Of a DNA stretch of 64,000 nucleotides, positions 1 through 64,000 are shown one piece after another. The notes under the pieces are model-generated. The model ran no database searches and was not told the DNA's origin. It saw only the letters and a list, made by a program, of their open reading frames with translations. The stretch is from Alviniconcha marisindica. Taxonomy: Eukaryota; Mollusca; Gastropoda; Provannidae. Location of the stretch: NCBI GenBank assembly GCA_018857735.1, contig JABMCL010002965.1, positions 117,501 to 181,500 of the forward strand, written 5' to 3'. Numbering within the stretch: position 1 is the stretch's first letter; each line of letters opens with the position of its first letter. Position numbers and translations under genes: made by a program.

Positions 1-511
1 TTTCTCTTCAAAAGTTGTGGTTTGTGGACATTGTCTTGTGACTTTGTCCCTCACAATTAATGAAACATTAAAACGGCTGCCCATCGAAGCCTAATGCAGA
101 AGTCATTCTGGTGGTGACAGTGTAGCGATAGGTATATATAATCTCCCTCTCCCACCACCACCTACATCCCCCTTCCCCCCTTCCCCCCTTCTCCCCGTCC
201 CTAATAAGCCTTGTGGTTTCTGTGGACGTTAAGCACCATCATGTGTTTACTTACTTGCCGGAACGGCTGATGCGGCCCCGCGAGGGTACTTGCCGCGCCC
301 CGGGAACCCGCGAGATCCGAGGAGCTGGGGCGGAAAGAGGGCGATTGTACGTAACGCTACACTGTCATCACCAGAACGCATCAAGTTAAGATGGGCAGCG
401 ATGAGAACCCGATATGTTTCATAATTGGTGGGGGCCAAAATCATGTCACTGTCAGAGCCTCATTAGTCAGTGCCATTGACAGTGTTACACTGACTAGCCG
501 CCACAACGGTT

Positions 512-587
512 CAGTCAAGATCGGAATCGAACCGAGGTCCTTCTGCTTACTAGCCTAACGCCTTTAATTTTACCGCTAGGCCAAACC
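512..587 (-). repeat. tRNA-derived SINE head, copy in unit 1
   Basis: The reverse complement holds an A box (tggcctagcggtaaaatt) and B box (ctcggttcgattccg), as expected for RNA polymerase III internal promoters. It lacks a paired acceptor stem, so it is not a tRNA gene. Confidence 0.7.
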
Positions 588-958
588 GGGACACAAGGGC
601 GGGTCTACAGGATCTATAGTTCTTGTTACGCCAGAGTGCTAGCCATTAGTCTATTTAGTCACAACGTGAACTGGTGGGTTTCATTTTTCAACCCATTTCA
701 AACTGACACCACCGCTATTACTTATTCTACTCCCTCCACCCCCCACCTCCCCCCACCCCCACGCACACACCTGCCCTTCCATTCTCATCATTTTTCTGTA
801 TTGAAGAATGGACATAATTATATGGGAGGGTCTGTCTTTTAATTACGTCACTGAGAATGAGCAGGAACCAGAAACGGCAGCAAACGGAAAATGAGTAAAG
901 GGAGACAAAGTAATCCAATCCAATCGACTGTCGGGCAGAATGATCTACCTTCCCCAAA

Positions 959-1138
959 ATGGCGGTTCTTCTGAGAAATATCGGTACGATTTCTAGGAAT
1001 ATTCTCGTTCCAACTAAAATCACGCGTAGAGGCTGCAAACGAGTTACACGGTGTAACGTGTACTTGTTGACCCGACCAAGTGAAAGTAAAATTTTGAGAA
1101 AAGGGAGTTACTCATATATATACTTAGAAATAGAATGA
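959..1138 (+). other. Short open frame MAVLLRNIG..., unassigned
   Basis: 59 codons from an ATG with a strong context (ccaaaATGG). The start MAVLLRNIGTISRNILV is Arg-rich and amphipathic like a mitochondrial presequence. In copy 2 (5202) the frame meets a gtaagc after ATATCG, which would be a fair splice donor. It may be a relic or first exon of a duplicated gene. No neighbouring exon was found. Confidence 0.25.
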
Positions 1139-3074
1139 TCGTTATGTCAGCGAGTCTGTCACTAGCATCAGTGTGTATCAGTATCAGTAAAGATGCTATT
1201 TTACATGTAATAACCCGAGATAATACATCAAAAGATTGTTTGGGGACATTGCAAAGGCGGCCTACTTTCGGATGCCTGCACGTGTGTGGTCCTCACTGAA
1301 AATAGGTGAAACTGAAAGTGGAACGTTTGAGTCGGGAGTGTTTGTTTATCGAATGCGCTTCAGTAGCCTACTCAGCGAACCGTTGTTGGCTGGCTGGTAT
1401 TTGGCCATGTTCTTCGTAGAGTGAACGGGCCTAGAAAATACCGGCCAAAACACGAACAAGCTGTCAAGGATTGTGTTGTGTCCAAGGGTGATGAGTGTTT
1501 TCCACAATTCATGTGTACGTATTGCAGTTTGTATGCCGTTTGATTGTATTTTTAGCCTTGAAACTTTTTCATTTCTGATTTTTGCTCTCTTTCTTTGCAC
1601 TTGCAGACAGTTACATGTTTTTTGTTGTTATCGTTGTTGTTTTTTGACTGCCTAGAAGTAGAAGACAGAAGTCTAGAATGTTTAAATTAATGGGAACTTT
1701 TCATCAGACTCATTGAACAAGTATATGGTGATAAAAACAGTCTTGAGGGAAACCAGCATCATAATTTGTATGCTGATTTTCTCAGGAGCTGGTGTAAGAA
1801 GAACTAGTATTTTTACAAAGAGAAACAGAAGTACAGCAACTATTGCATAGTGTACCGCTAGGCCAAACCGGGACACAAGGGCGGGTCTACAGGATCTATA
1901 GTTCTTGTTACGCCAGAGTGCTAGCCATCAGTCTATTTAGTCACAACGTGAACTGGTGGGTTTCATTTTTCAACCCATTTCAAACTGACACCACTATTAC
2001 TTATTCTACTCCCTCCACACCCCCTCACAGCCTCACAGGTGAAACAATCCAAAAAGCAAACTGGAAATTATAGAAAATAAGAAAACCCCAAAGTACTCTT
2101 GTAAATGATAGTTATACAATGAATTGTGCATGTCACTTATAATGTCCCATTTTAGCATTAAAAACTGAGAGTGAGAGTCTCCAAGCAAAATGGAAAGAGA
2201 TCCAATCAGTTGTGCCTTTTAAACTGTTTTCAGTTTAGGCACTGATGAACTGGTAACAAACTGACATTGATAGAACAACTGTCTGGGTGATAGGCTGATA
2301 CAGCTTGGCACGGGACATTTTGAGGGTCTAAGCTGCAGCAGCCCCCGCCCCCCACCCCACAACACACACACACACTTTTACACTTTCTGCCTTCTCAGTG
2401 CATACATGTTAACCCATACTGTTTACTGACCGGTATAAAAAATTAAAAAATCATTATTTTCGGGGGATATGGTCATATTGGAAAATGGATACACAGGAAA
2501 ACATAACTTTCATGAGATTTCGTTGTTGTTTTAAACTGAGCAAAAAGATTGATTTGAAGTTGTGCACATGTATATATTTCGCACAACATTGCTTCTAGTT
2601 CTTCCTTCCACTGCCACACATGCTGGTTGGAATTCAAAATGCTGCCGCCACCAGCGAAAAAAACAAAAGACCCCAGCCTGCATAAGGGAAATACAGGTTC
2701 ACTAACTCTGGACTAAAGTTTATTCCCAAAAGGGGTTTACAATTACGGCTGTGTCTGTGTAATATATCTTTGTCTTCACAGCTGACAATGTGTGAATGAC
2801 ATTGTTTTGTGCCATTTTGTTTGTTGAGTGCATTGCTTGTCAGCTGCAGTTTCACATTTGACTCCGTGGGCACACCTCTCATATAATGAGGTACTGATTT
2901 TCAGGCCAGCTGTCTTTTTTTCCTCACCATGTACTCCAGTTATGAATTACGACAGTTAACTTTCATGAAGAAATGGCCTTGTAGTTGTACAGTCATTAAA
3001 ACAAAATTGAAATATATTTTCATCTAGGACATTTGGGGGTTCTTGTTATGAAAACAAAATATTGTTGCTGATGT

Positions 3075-3353
3075 CAATAACAGTCAAGCCTTGCCCAACC
3101 AGCTTGTTGAATAATGGCATGGGTTTGTCAGTTTTGCACTTGTTCCACAGATGAGGGGTAAGATATATAACCGGCCTTTCCTTATTACGTAGGCAACAAG
3201 CTGTTACACTCCGCGAGTTAAAAGCTTTGATTTGACGTCATCGAAATCGCCCACCACGTGCACCGGCCAGAGTCTCTTTTTCACAGTTGCCATAGCAACA
3301 GCGCGTTTTGTTGTTGTTGGTCATTTATAATAATATCTCTTAAAACAAACTGT

Positions 3354-3384
<31 letters not shown>

Positions 3385-3586
3385 GAACCTCAACAACAAT
3401 TCACATATTCACATTATACGATTCAATAAAAATAGCTGAAATATTTTTTTAGGCTTAGCATTTGCATAAAAATAATACAGAGAAGAAAAGGGAGAGACAG
3501 AGAGACGCACGCACATGCACAGGCACAGGCCTACAGACACGAGAGAGAAACACACTCGCTCGTACGCACGCACGCACTGACACTCA

Positions 3587-3639
<53 letters not shown>

Positions 3640-4175
3640 GCGGCGCGCGCGCGGCACACGCACATACACACACGCACACGCACACACAGGCGCGCGCGCG
3701 CGCACACACACAAAATGGAAAAGAAATACTGAATAGGATACAGGAATGTCATTAAAATGAAATAAAAATCTTAAAAAAACACTACTTTTTTAAGCATTCT
3801 AACTTCCGGCAATAGCGCTAAAGACTGCTCGCTTAAATCCGAGTTGTCTCTACCTGAAGCCCATGTCAGAGCTCAGGAGCTGCCGGTGTGAAAGTCGAGA
3901 TGGCGTCCTGGGCTCCCCGTCCCTAATAGTCCTTATGGTCTCTGTGGTGGTGGTGGAGTGATGCTTAATGTCCTCAGACGTCAGCTGACATATTAGGGAC
4001 AAGTAGTGACCAATGCCGCCGAAGCACGGTGCAATAATTCTTTACGTCCACGGAAACCAGAAGGCTCGTTAGGACGGACAGCCCAGCGGACGTCCACCTC
4101 GACTCTCACACAGCTCCTGAACTATGACTCTCCGGCTGTGGACATAAGGCAACACTGATTAGACTTGCCGGAAAG
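3075..4175. other. Spacer between the two duplicated units
   Basis: (TA)n at 3354-3382, CA/CG-rich microsatellite at 3590-3710 and short inverted pieces of the unit (ctccccgtccctaatagtcc at 3915; ccacggaaaccagaaggctc at 4038). No gene. Confidence 0.6.
3588..3710. repeat. (CA)n / (CG)n microsatellite
   Basis: CA repeats followed by cgcgcggcgcgcgcgcgg and further CA/CG alternation. The alternating purine-pyrimidine run is Z-DNA prone. Confidence 0.95.
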
Positions 4176-4251
4176 AGAGCCGGTTTAGCCTAGCGGTAAG
4201 GCGGTAGGCTGGTAAGCGGAAGGACCTCGGTTCGATACCGCTTCGGCTCTC
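4176..4251 (+). repeat. tRNA-derived SINE head with intact A and B boxes
   Basis: tagcctagcgg fits the A box consensus and ggttcgatacc the B box, 34 nt apart. The outer gagccg and cggctc bases could pair. The anticodon arm does not fold, so this is a SINE head and not a tRNA. It sits directly before duplicated unit 2. Confidence 0.75.
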
Positions 4252-4252
4252 C

Positions 4253-7200
4253 TTTCTCTTCAAAAGTTGTGGTTTGTGGACATTGTCTTGTGACTTTGTC
4301 CCTCACAATTAATGAAACATTAAAACGGCTGCCCATCGAAGCCTAATGCAGAAGTCATTCTGGTGGTGACAGTGTAGCGATAGGTATATATAATCTCCCT
4401 CTCCCCCCACCTACATACCCCCTTCCCCCCTTCTCCCGTCCCTAATAAGCCTTGTGGTTTCTGTGGACGTTAAGCACCATCATGTGTTTACTTACTTGCC
4501 GGAACGGCTGATGCGGCCCGAGGGTACTTGCCGCGCTGCGGGAACCCGCGGCGAGATCCGAGGAGCTGGGGAAAGAGGGCGATTGTACGTAACGCTACAC
4601 TGTCATCACCAGAACGCATCAAGTTAAGATGGGCAGCGATGAGAACCCGATATGTTTCATAATTGGTGGGGGACAAAATCATGTCACTGTCAGAGCCTCA
4701 TTAGTCAGTGCCATTGACAGTGTTACACTGACTAGCCGCCACAACGGTTCAGTCAAGATCGGAATCGAACCGAGGTCCTTCTGCTTACTAGCCTAACGCC
4801 TTTAATTTTACCGCTAGGCCAAACCGGGACACAAGGGCGGGTCTACAGGATCTATAGTTCTTGTTACGCCAGAGTGCTAGCCATTAGTCTATTTAGTCAC
4901 AACGTGAGCTGGTGGGTTTCGAGTCATTTTTCAACCCATTTCAAACTGACACCACCGCTATTACTTATTCTACTCCCTCCACCCCCCACCTCCCCCCACC
5001 CCCACGCACACACCTGCCCTTCCATTCTCATCATTTTTCTGTATTGAAGAATGGACATAATTATATGGGAGGGTCTGTCTTTTAATTACGTCACTGAGAA
5101 TGAGCAGGAACCAGAAACGGCAGCAAACGGAAAATGAGTAAAGGGAGACAAAGTTATCCAATCCAATCGACTGTCGGGCAGAATGATCTACCTTCCCCAA
5201 AATGGCGGTTCTTCTGAGAAATATCGGTAAGCAATCTTTTTTCGCATTGAAGCAAACGAAGGAGGGAATCATGTGGCTGATAAGAGATAAAAGTATATAA
5301 GTGATGTACGATTTCTAGGAATATTCTCGTTCCAACTAAAATCACGCGTAGAGGCTGCAAACGAGTTACACGGTGTAACGTGTACTTGTTGACCCGACCA
5401 AGTGAAAGTAAAATTTTGAGAAAAGGAAGTTACTCATATATATACTTAGAAATAGAATGATCGTTATGTCAGCGAGTCTATCACTAGCATCAGTGTGTAT
5501 CAGTATCAGTAAAGATGCTATTTTACATGTAATAACCCGAGATAATACATCAAAAGATTGTTTGGGGACATTGCAAAGGCGGCCTACTTTCGGATGGCTG
5601 CACGTGTGTGGTCCTCACTGAAAACAGGTGAAACTGAAAGTGGAACGTTTGAGTCGGGAGTGTTTGTTTATCGAATGCGCTTCAGTAGCCTACTCAGCGA
5701 ACCGTTGTTGGCTGGCTGGTATTTGGCCATGTTCTTCGTAGAGTGAACGGGCCTAGAAAATACCGGCCAAAACACGAACAAGCTGTCAAGGATTGTGTTG
5801 TGTCCAAGGGTGATGAGTGTTTTCCACAATTCATGTGTACGTATTGCAGTTTGTATGCCGTTTGATTGTATTTTTAGCCTTGAAACTTTTTCATTTCTGA
5901 TTTTTGCTCTCTTTCTTCGCACTTGCAGACAGTTACATGTTTTTTGTTGTTATCGTAGTTGTTTTTTGACTGCCTAGAAGTAGAAGACAGAAGTCTAGAA
6001 TGTTTAAATTAATGGGAACTTTTCATCAGACCCATTGAACAAGTATATGGTGATAAAAACAGTCTTGAGGGAAACCAGCATCATAATTTGTATGCTGATT
6101 TTCTCAGGAGCTGGTGTAAGAAGAACTAGTATTTTTACAAAGAGAAACAGAAGTACAGCAACTATTGCATAGTGTACCGCTAGGCCAAACCGGGACACAA
6201 GGGCGGGTCTACGGGATCTATAGTTCTTGTTACGCCAGAGTGCTAGCCATCAGTCTATTTAGTCACAACGTGAACTGGTGGGTTTCATTTTTCAACCCAT
6301 TTCAAACTGACACCACCGCTATTACTTATTCTACTCCCTCCACACCCCCTCACAGCCTCACAGGTGAAACAATCCAAAAAGCAAACTGGAAATTATAGAA
6401 AATAAGAAAACCCCAAAGTACTCTTGTAAATGATAGTTATACAATGAATTGTGCATGTCACTTATAATGTCCCATTTTAGCATTAAAAACTGGGAGTGAG
6501 AGTCTCCAAGCAAAATGGAAAGAGATCCAATCAGTTGTGCCTTTTAAACTGTTTTCAGTTTAGGCACTGATGAACTGGTAACAAACTGACATTGATAGAA
6601 CAACTGTCTGGGTGATAGGCTGATACAGCTTGGCACGGGACATTTTGAGGGTCTAAGCTGCAGCAGCCCCCGCCCCCCACCCCACAACACACACACACAC
6701 ACTTTTACCCTTTCTGCCTTCTCAGTGCATACATGTTAACCCATACTGTTTACTGACTGGTATAAAAAAAATTAAAAAATCATTATTTTCGGGGGATATG
6801 GTCATATTGGAAAATGGATACACAGGAAAACATAACTTTCATGAGATTTCGTTGTTGTTTTAAACTGAGCAAAAAGATTGATTTGAAGTTGTGCACATGT
6901 ATATATTTCGCACAACATTGCTTCTAGTTCTTCCTTCCACTGCCACACATGCTGGTTGGAATTCAAAATGCTGCCGCCACCAGCGAAAAAAACAAAAGAC
7001 CCCAGCCTGCATAAGGGAAATACAGGTTCACTAACTCTGGACTAAAGTTTATTCCCAAAAGGGGTTTACAATTACGGCTGTGTCTGTGTAATATATCTTT
7101 GTCTTCACAGCTGACAATGTGTGAATGACATTGTTTTGTGCCATTTTGTTTGTTGAGTGCATTGCTTGTCAGCTGCAGTTTCACATTTGACTCCGTGGGC

Positions 7201-7403
7201 ACACCTCTCATATAATGAGGTACTGATTTTCAGGCCAGCTGTCTTTTTTTCCTCACCATGTACTCCAGTTATGAATTACGACAGTTAACTTTCATGAAGA
7301 AATGGCCTTGTAGTTGTACAGTCATTAAAACAAAATTGAAATATATTTTCATCTAGGACATTTGGGGGTTCTTGTTATGAAAACAAAATATTGTTGCTGA
7401 TGT
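4253..7403. repeat. Tandem duplication, copy 2
   Basis: Second copy of the unit at 1-3074, ending where ttgttgctgatgt gives way to unique sequence. The internal SINE fragment is at 4752-4828 (minus) and the 165-nt internal block at 4815-4985 and 6175-6345. Confidence 0.92.
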
Positions 7404-8769
7404 TACCATCTTCAGCTTGACCCCCTACCTCCCCCCCACCCCCCACCCCCACTCCCCGCCTGCTGTGTGTCTGTAGTGTGTCAAGGCATGTGTACTTAAT
7501 ACAGTATATACGTGTAACCAATCTGTGTTTTTGAAACAACAGTTATTGAACACACATACACAGCAACAACAAATTTAAAGAAAGAGTTAAAAAGCCATTT
7601 TTGTTCAGGAAGTAAACAGAACATTTTTGGTTGTATGGAAGTTTGTCTTAAGCTTAGGAACAACTGCCTTTCACTTACATGTACATTAACATTATATTTA
7701 GTCTAATACTTTGCAACCCTCCCTCTCCTCCAATGTGTAAGTCCTCTCTCAATGTATAATAATAATCTATGGTCTACCTGGCCACTCAGTCTTTTGAGCT
7801 TGCAAATATGACATGAATATAATGTACTATAAGTATAACACACAAAATTGATTTTATTGTTTGATGGTAAAACAAACAAAAAACAAAACAAACAAAAAAT
7901 GCTTGTTTGCAGATGTTTTCAGGAACACTCTCATGAATATGAAACTAAAAGCAGATTTGTTGTTCAGGCAGTTTCAAAGAGTGGCTTTATTCATGTGTAG
8001 TTGTTATTAGGGTTGCAGTTTCTGTTTGTGTTTTTCCAGGAAGTTAGTCATTTATTGATTTAGTGCTATAAATAGGGGCACTGATCACAACTGTTCAGGT
8101 GTTGTGGTATGTAGTGGTGTGTGAAACACAGAGGTAGTTTTCAGGTGCACAGATAAGCATACTGGTACACAGTTAACTTAGGATTGTGATGTCAGCATGG
8201 CTGACATTTAGTGATTAATCCTAGGGTCAGCTTGAAAACTAAATAATAAGTATCATTACTGTATGATGATTCCAGCACAGGATCAGCTTTTAGGATCAAC
8301 TCACTAACTGAGAATCAGATTAAATAACGAAATGTCTGCAGTCAACAACTTCATGAGCAGACTTGTTTGGTTCAGTGGTTGCCTTTGTTTTGTTCTGCTC
8401 TTTACTGAATTTGTTGCCGCAGTGCGTCACTTTTTCAGGACTATTATTTTTTGCGTGTAAATATAAGGAAGGCCAGGTCTATTTGAGACTAGTGACAGAC
8501 CTTACATTTTGCTGTTTATTTTTCTTGATTGTTGTTTGTTGATTGTTTTTAATCATTTCAGATACACATTGTTTTTAATCATTTCAGGTACACATACAAT
8601 ACAGTGAGACACCAAGGGCATTTACTTTTGATTGTTTTTAATCATTTCAGGTACACATACAATACAGTGAGACACCAAGGGCATTGACTTTTGCTGGTTT
8701 CCTTTTCTATTGCTTTCTATTTTAAACAGTTCATAGATCATAATATAGCTTAGCTATTGTCTGTCAACA
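7404..8769. other. Upstream region of the LOTUS/NO VEIN-like gene
   Basis: A C-rich stretch lies at 7420-7460, followed by AT-rich unique DNA. Two and a half copies of a unit of about 66 nt (gattgtttttaatcatttca / ggtacacatacaatacagtg) lie at 8540-8690. The promoter or upstream exons may lie here, but none was identified. Confidence 0.5.
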
Positions 8770-9066
8770 GGTTTCTAACAGATTGCTGCTGGACTTGATC
8801 AAACACCCTCTGCATGTGTCCTGTGAATAGACTCGATCTGGGCGAATCAGAAGAGACATTGCAGAAGATTCGCAGTCAGTGTATCTGGTATCTCTCAGAG
8901 AACGATGGAGCCTTGAAAAAGACATTGCCCCATGGCTAGCTACAGGAAGTGATTTGAGGTGCAAGGCCAGGCTAATGGAACCGAAGGGAAAGTACAGCAA
9001 AGTCTTTGATTGGCTTGTTTAAAGAAGACTTTTAGCGTAGTCGGCAAGTACCTGCTTTGCAACAAA
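8770..9066 (+). other. Probable 5' untranslated leader upstream of the start codon
   Basis: The stretch follows acceptor-like AGs (ctgtcaacag, then gtttctaacag) and has no long open frame in phase with the start. An in-frame TGA at 9007-9009 closes the reading frame 57 nt before the ATG. It may be a 5' UTR exon, with further non-coding exons or the promoter upstream. No clear TATA box was identified. Confidence 0.35.
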
Positions 9067-62256
<53,190 letters not shown>

Positions 62257-62289
62257 GTGGGTGTGGTTGTTTATTGGTTGTGTGGTGGA

Positions 62290-63110
62290 GGGGCTGTGTG
62301 GATGAAATGATAGTTAATGTCAGACCTTTATTTCTGTGGTATCTTGTGAGACAACTGTTAATGTCAGACCTTTATTTCTGTGGTATCTTGTGAGACAACT
62401 GTTAATGTCAGACCTTTATTTCTGTGGTATCTTGTGAGACAACTGTATTTCTGTGGTATCTTGTGAGACAACTGTTAATGTCAGACCTTTATTTCTGTGG
62501 TATTTTGTGAGACAACTGTTAATGTTAGTCCTTTATTTCTGTGGTAGCTTTGTTTGCTGGGTTGGGGGTGGGATGGAAGCTGTGTGGATGAGGTGATGGT
62601 TAATGTCAGACCTTTATTTCTGTGGTATCTTTGAGACAACTGTTAATGTCAGTCCTTTATTTCTGTGGTATCTTGTGAGACAACTGTTAATGTCAGACCT
62701 TTATTTCTGTGGGATCTTGTGAGACAACTGTTAATGTTAGTCCTTTATTTCTGTGGTAACTTTGTCTGCTGGGTGATATAACCGTACCGGTTGACTGGGC
62801 GTAAAACACCAACTTACTTACTTACTTACTTGTTTGCTGGGGTGGGGGGTGGGATGGAAGCTGTGTGGATGAGGTGATTGTTAATGTCAGACCTTTATTT
62901 CTGTGGTATCTTTGAGACAACTGTTAATGTCAGTCCTTTATATCTGTGGTAGGTTAATGTCAGACCTTTATTTCTGTGGTATCTTTGAGACAACTGTTAA
63001 TGTCAGTCCTTTATATCTGTGGTAGGTTAATGTCAGACCTTTATTTCTGTGGTATCTTTGAGACAACTGTTAATGTCAGTCCTTTATATCTGTGGTAGCT
63101 TTGTTTGCCT
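62290..63110. repeat. Tandem array, unit about 44 nt
   Basis: tgttaatgtcagacctttat / ttctgtggtatcttgtgaga / caac, about 15 copies, interrupted by a SINE tail at 62776-62831. Confidence 0.95.
62776..62831 (+). repeat. Dispersed family C SINE tail with (ACTT)n
   Basis: gatataaccgtaccggttga / ctgggcgtaaaacaccaact / tacttacttactt. Same tail at 63729, 63857 and, inverted, 47330. Confidence 0.8.
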
Positions 63111-63317
63111 GGAGGAGGGTGTGAGGAGTGGATTAGAGGATTGTTATTGTCAGACCTTTGGGGGGTGTTGAGGGGGGGTGGGGTAAGACGGTTGTCAGTG
63201 TCAGCCCTTTATTTCTTTGATAGCTTTGTTTCAGGGGTGGGTGGGTGGATGAGACGGTTGTGAGCGTCACTCCTTTATTTCTGTGGTATCAGTTCTTCAG
63301 CAAAAACTCTTTTTTTT

Positions 63318-63415
63318 AATGGGGTGGGTGTGGTGTGGGGGTTGGAGGGGCAGTGTGGGGTGGTGTGGGGGTTGGAGGGGCAGTGTGGGGTGGTGTGGGG
63401 GTTGGAGGGGCAGTC
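63318..63415. repeat. Three copies of a G-rich unit of about 30 nt
   Basis: ggtgtgggggttggaggggc / agtgtgggg; G-quadruplex-like. Confidence 0.9.
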
Positions 63416-63667
63416 AAGAGTCTCGTCCTCCTGGCTGTTTTTTTTCTTTTGCTGTGTTCCCAATGATGAGTGTGGGACGCCTGTAATAGGGTACTTGTAT
63501 GCGTGTTTGTTACAAGAAACGTGTTTTCTCGGATCTCTGTCTCTGTCTCTCTGTGTGCTTTTTGTTGCTTGTGATTAGATGTTCGTTTCCATGTGAGTGA
63601 TACGCAGAAGGACTCACACCACATTACCGTATTACTGACTGTTACATGAGACAAACATCAAAATGCC

Positions 63668-63912
63668 TCCCCCCCCCCCCCCCCCCCCCCAATCTTTATT
63701 TGCAATTGGTCCCCCCCCCCCCGTCCTGATATAACCACACTGGTTGACTGGATGTAGAACACCACGTTACTTACTTACGTACCCCCCCCCCCCCCCCCCC
63801 CCACTGATCTTGATTTAAAAAAAGGTTTGCAATTGGTTCCACCCCCACCCCCACCCTTTTGTCCTGATATAACTGCACTGGTTGGCTGGGCGTAAAACAC
63901 CAAGTTACTTAC

Positions 63913-63946
<34 letters not shown>

Positions 63947-63992
63947 ACTGATCTTGATTGAAAAGGTTGCAAATCCCCCCCCCCCCCCCCGC
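63668..63992. repeat. Poly-C runs alternating with family C SINE tails
   Basis: Five C runs (about 63669-63690, 63712-63722, 63782-63802, 63917-63946, 63975-63990) are separated by gatataaccacactggttga / ctggatgtagaacacc and ctgatcttgatt blocks, so a unit of tail plus poly-C was duplicated. Confidence 0.85.
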
Positions 63993-64000
63993 CCAGCCAC

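Larger units (their letters stand above)
1..3074. repeat. Tandem duplication, copy 1 (left edge cut by the window)
   Basis: Matches 4253-7403 almost throughout. Differences include an 84-nt segment present only in copy 2 (about 5227-5310) and small indels. Inside each copy a block of about 165 nt (cgctaggccaaaccgggaca through tattctactccctccac) occurs twice (here 573-742 and 1855-2020). Confidence 0.92.

Noticed and set aside
1236..1424. 62-codon frame repeated in both duplicated units (also at 5558)
   Set aside because: Conserved only because the unit is a recent duplication. No domain, and the start is not an ATG in good context.
4176..4251. Functional tRNA gene
   Set aside because: Good internal promoter boxes but no foldable anticodon arm, and related fragments are repeated at 512, 4752 and 36658.
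9010..9066. Upstream extension of the protein (reading from 9010)
   Set aside because: It would need a TTG start directly after a TGA stop. The first ATG in this frame is at 9067 with good context.

Overview
The window is eukaryotic nuclear DNA. Short exons are separated by GT-AG introns, and intron and flanking DNA is dominated by microsatellites, tandem arrays, tRNA-derived SINE-like elements, foldback/MITE-like elements and a decayed LINE tail. The repeat style and the gene content fit an invertebrate, most likely a lophotrochozoan and perhaps a gastropod mollusc. That placement is inference from style, not from any database match.

One gene fills almost everything from about 9 kb to beyond the right edge, on the + strand. 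I could assemble 37 coding exons (9067 to 62256) whose phases join without a break into about 2,731 codons; the 3' end lies outside the window. The protein begins with an OST-HTH/LOTUS winged-helix domain (residues about 13-81). A Gly/Ser/Pro-rich and poly-Gln linker follows, then several helical segments that look like degenerate LOTUS-like modules and a strongly acidic stretch. The core is a GHKL-type ATPase of the sacsin/NO VEIN class (residues about 1365-1700, motifs ELVQNADDN and GQKGIGFKSVF). More than 1,000 residues of mostly helical sequence follow and end here in a proline run. The layout suggests an RNA-linked (LOTUS) giant chaperone-like ATPase. The C-terminal NO VEIN domain expected for the family would lie past 64 kb.

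Region by region: 1-7.4 kb is a tandem duplication of a 3.1 kb segment (two copies with a 1.2 kb spacer) carrying tRNA-like SINE pieces. 7.4-9 kb is upstream and leader sequence. 9-13.8 kb holds exons 1-2, split by a 2.1 kb array of a 37-nt unit and a LINE relic. 14.8-31.6 kb holds exons 3-15. 32.8-43.9 kb holds exons 16-26 (ATPase region). 44.9-62.3 kb holds exons 27-37. 62.3-64 kb is intron made of tandem repeats and poly-C runs mixed with SINE tails.

The most unusual structural signal is that at least ten of the 37 exons have tandem copies of their own splice junction (exon end plus donor, or acceptor plus exon start) in the neighbouring intron. Two copies of a foldback element built from TTTTGTCGCGACAAA-type palindromes, a G tract of about 213 nt next to inverted arms copied from an exon, and a nested hairpin element also stand out.
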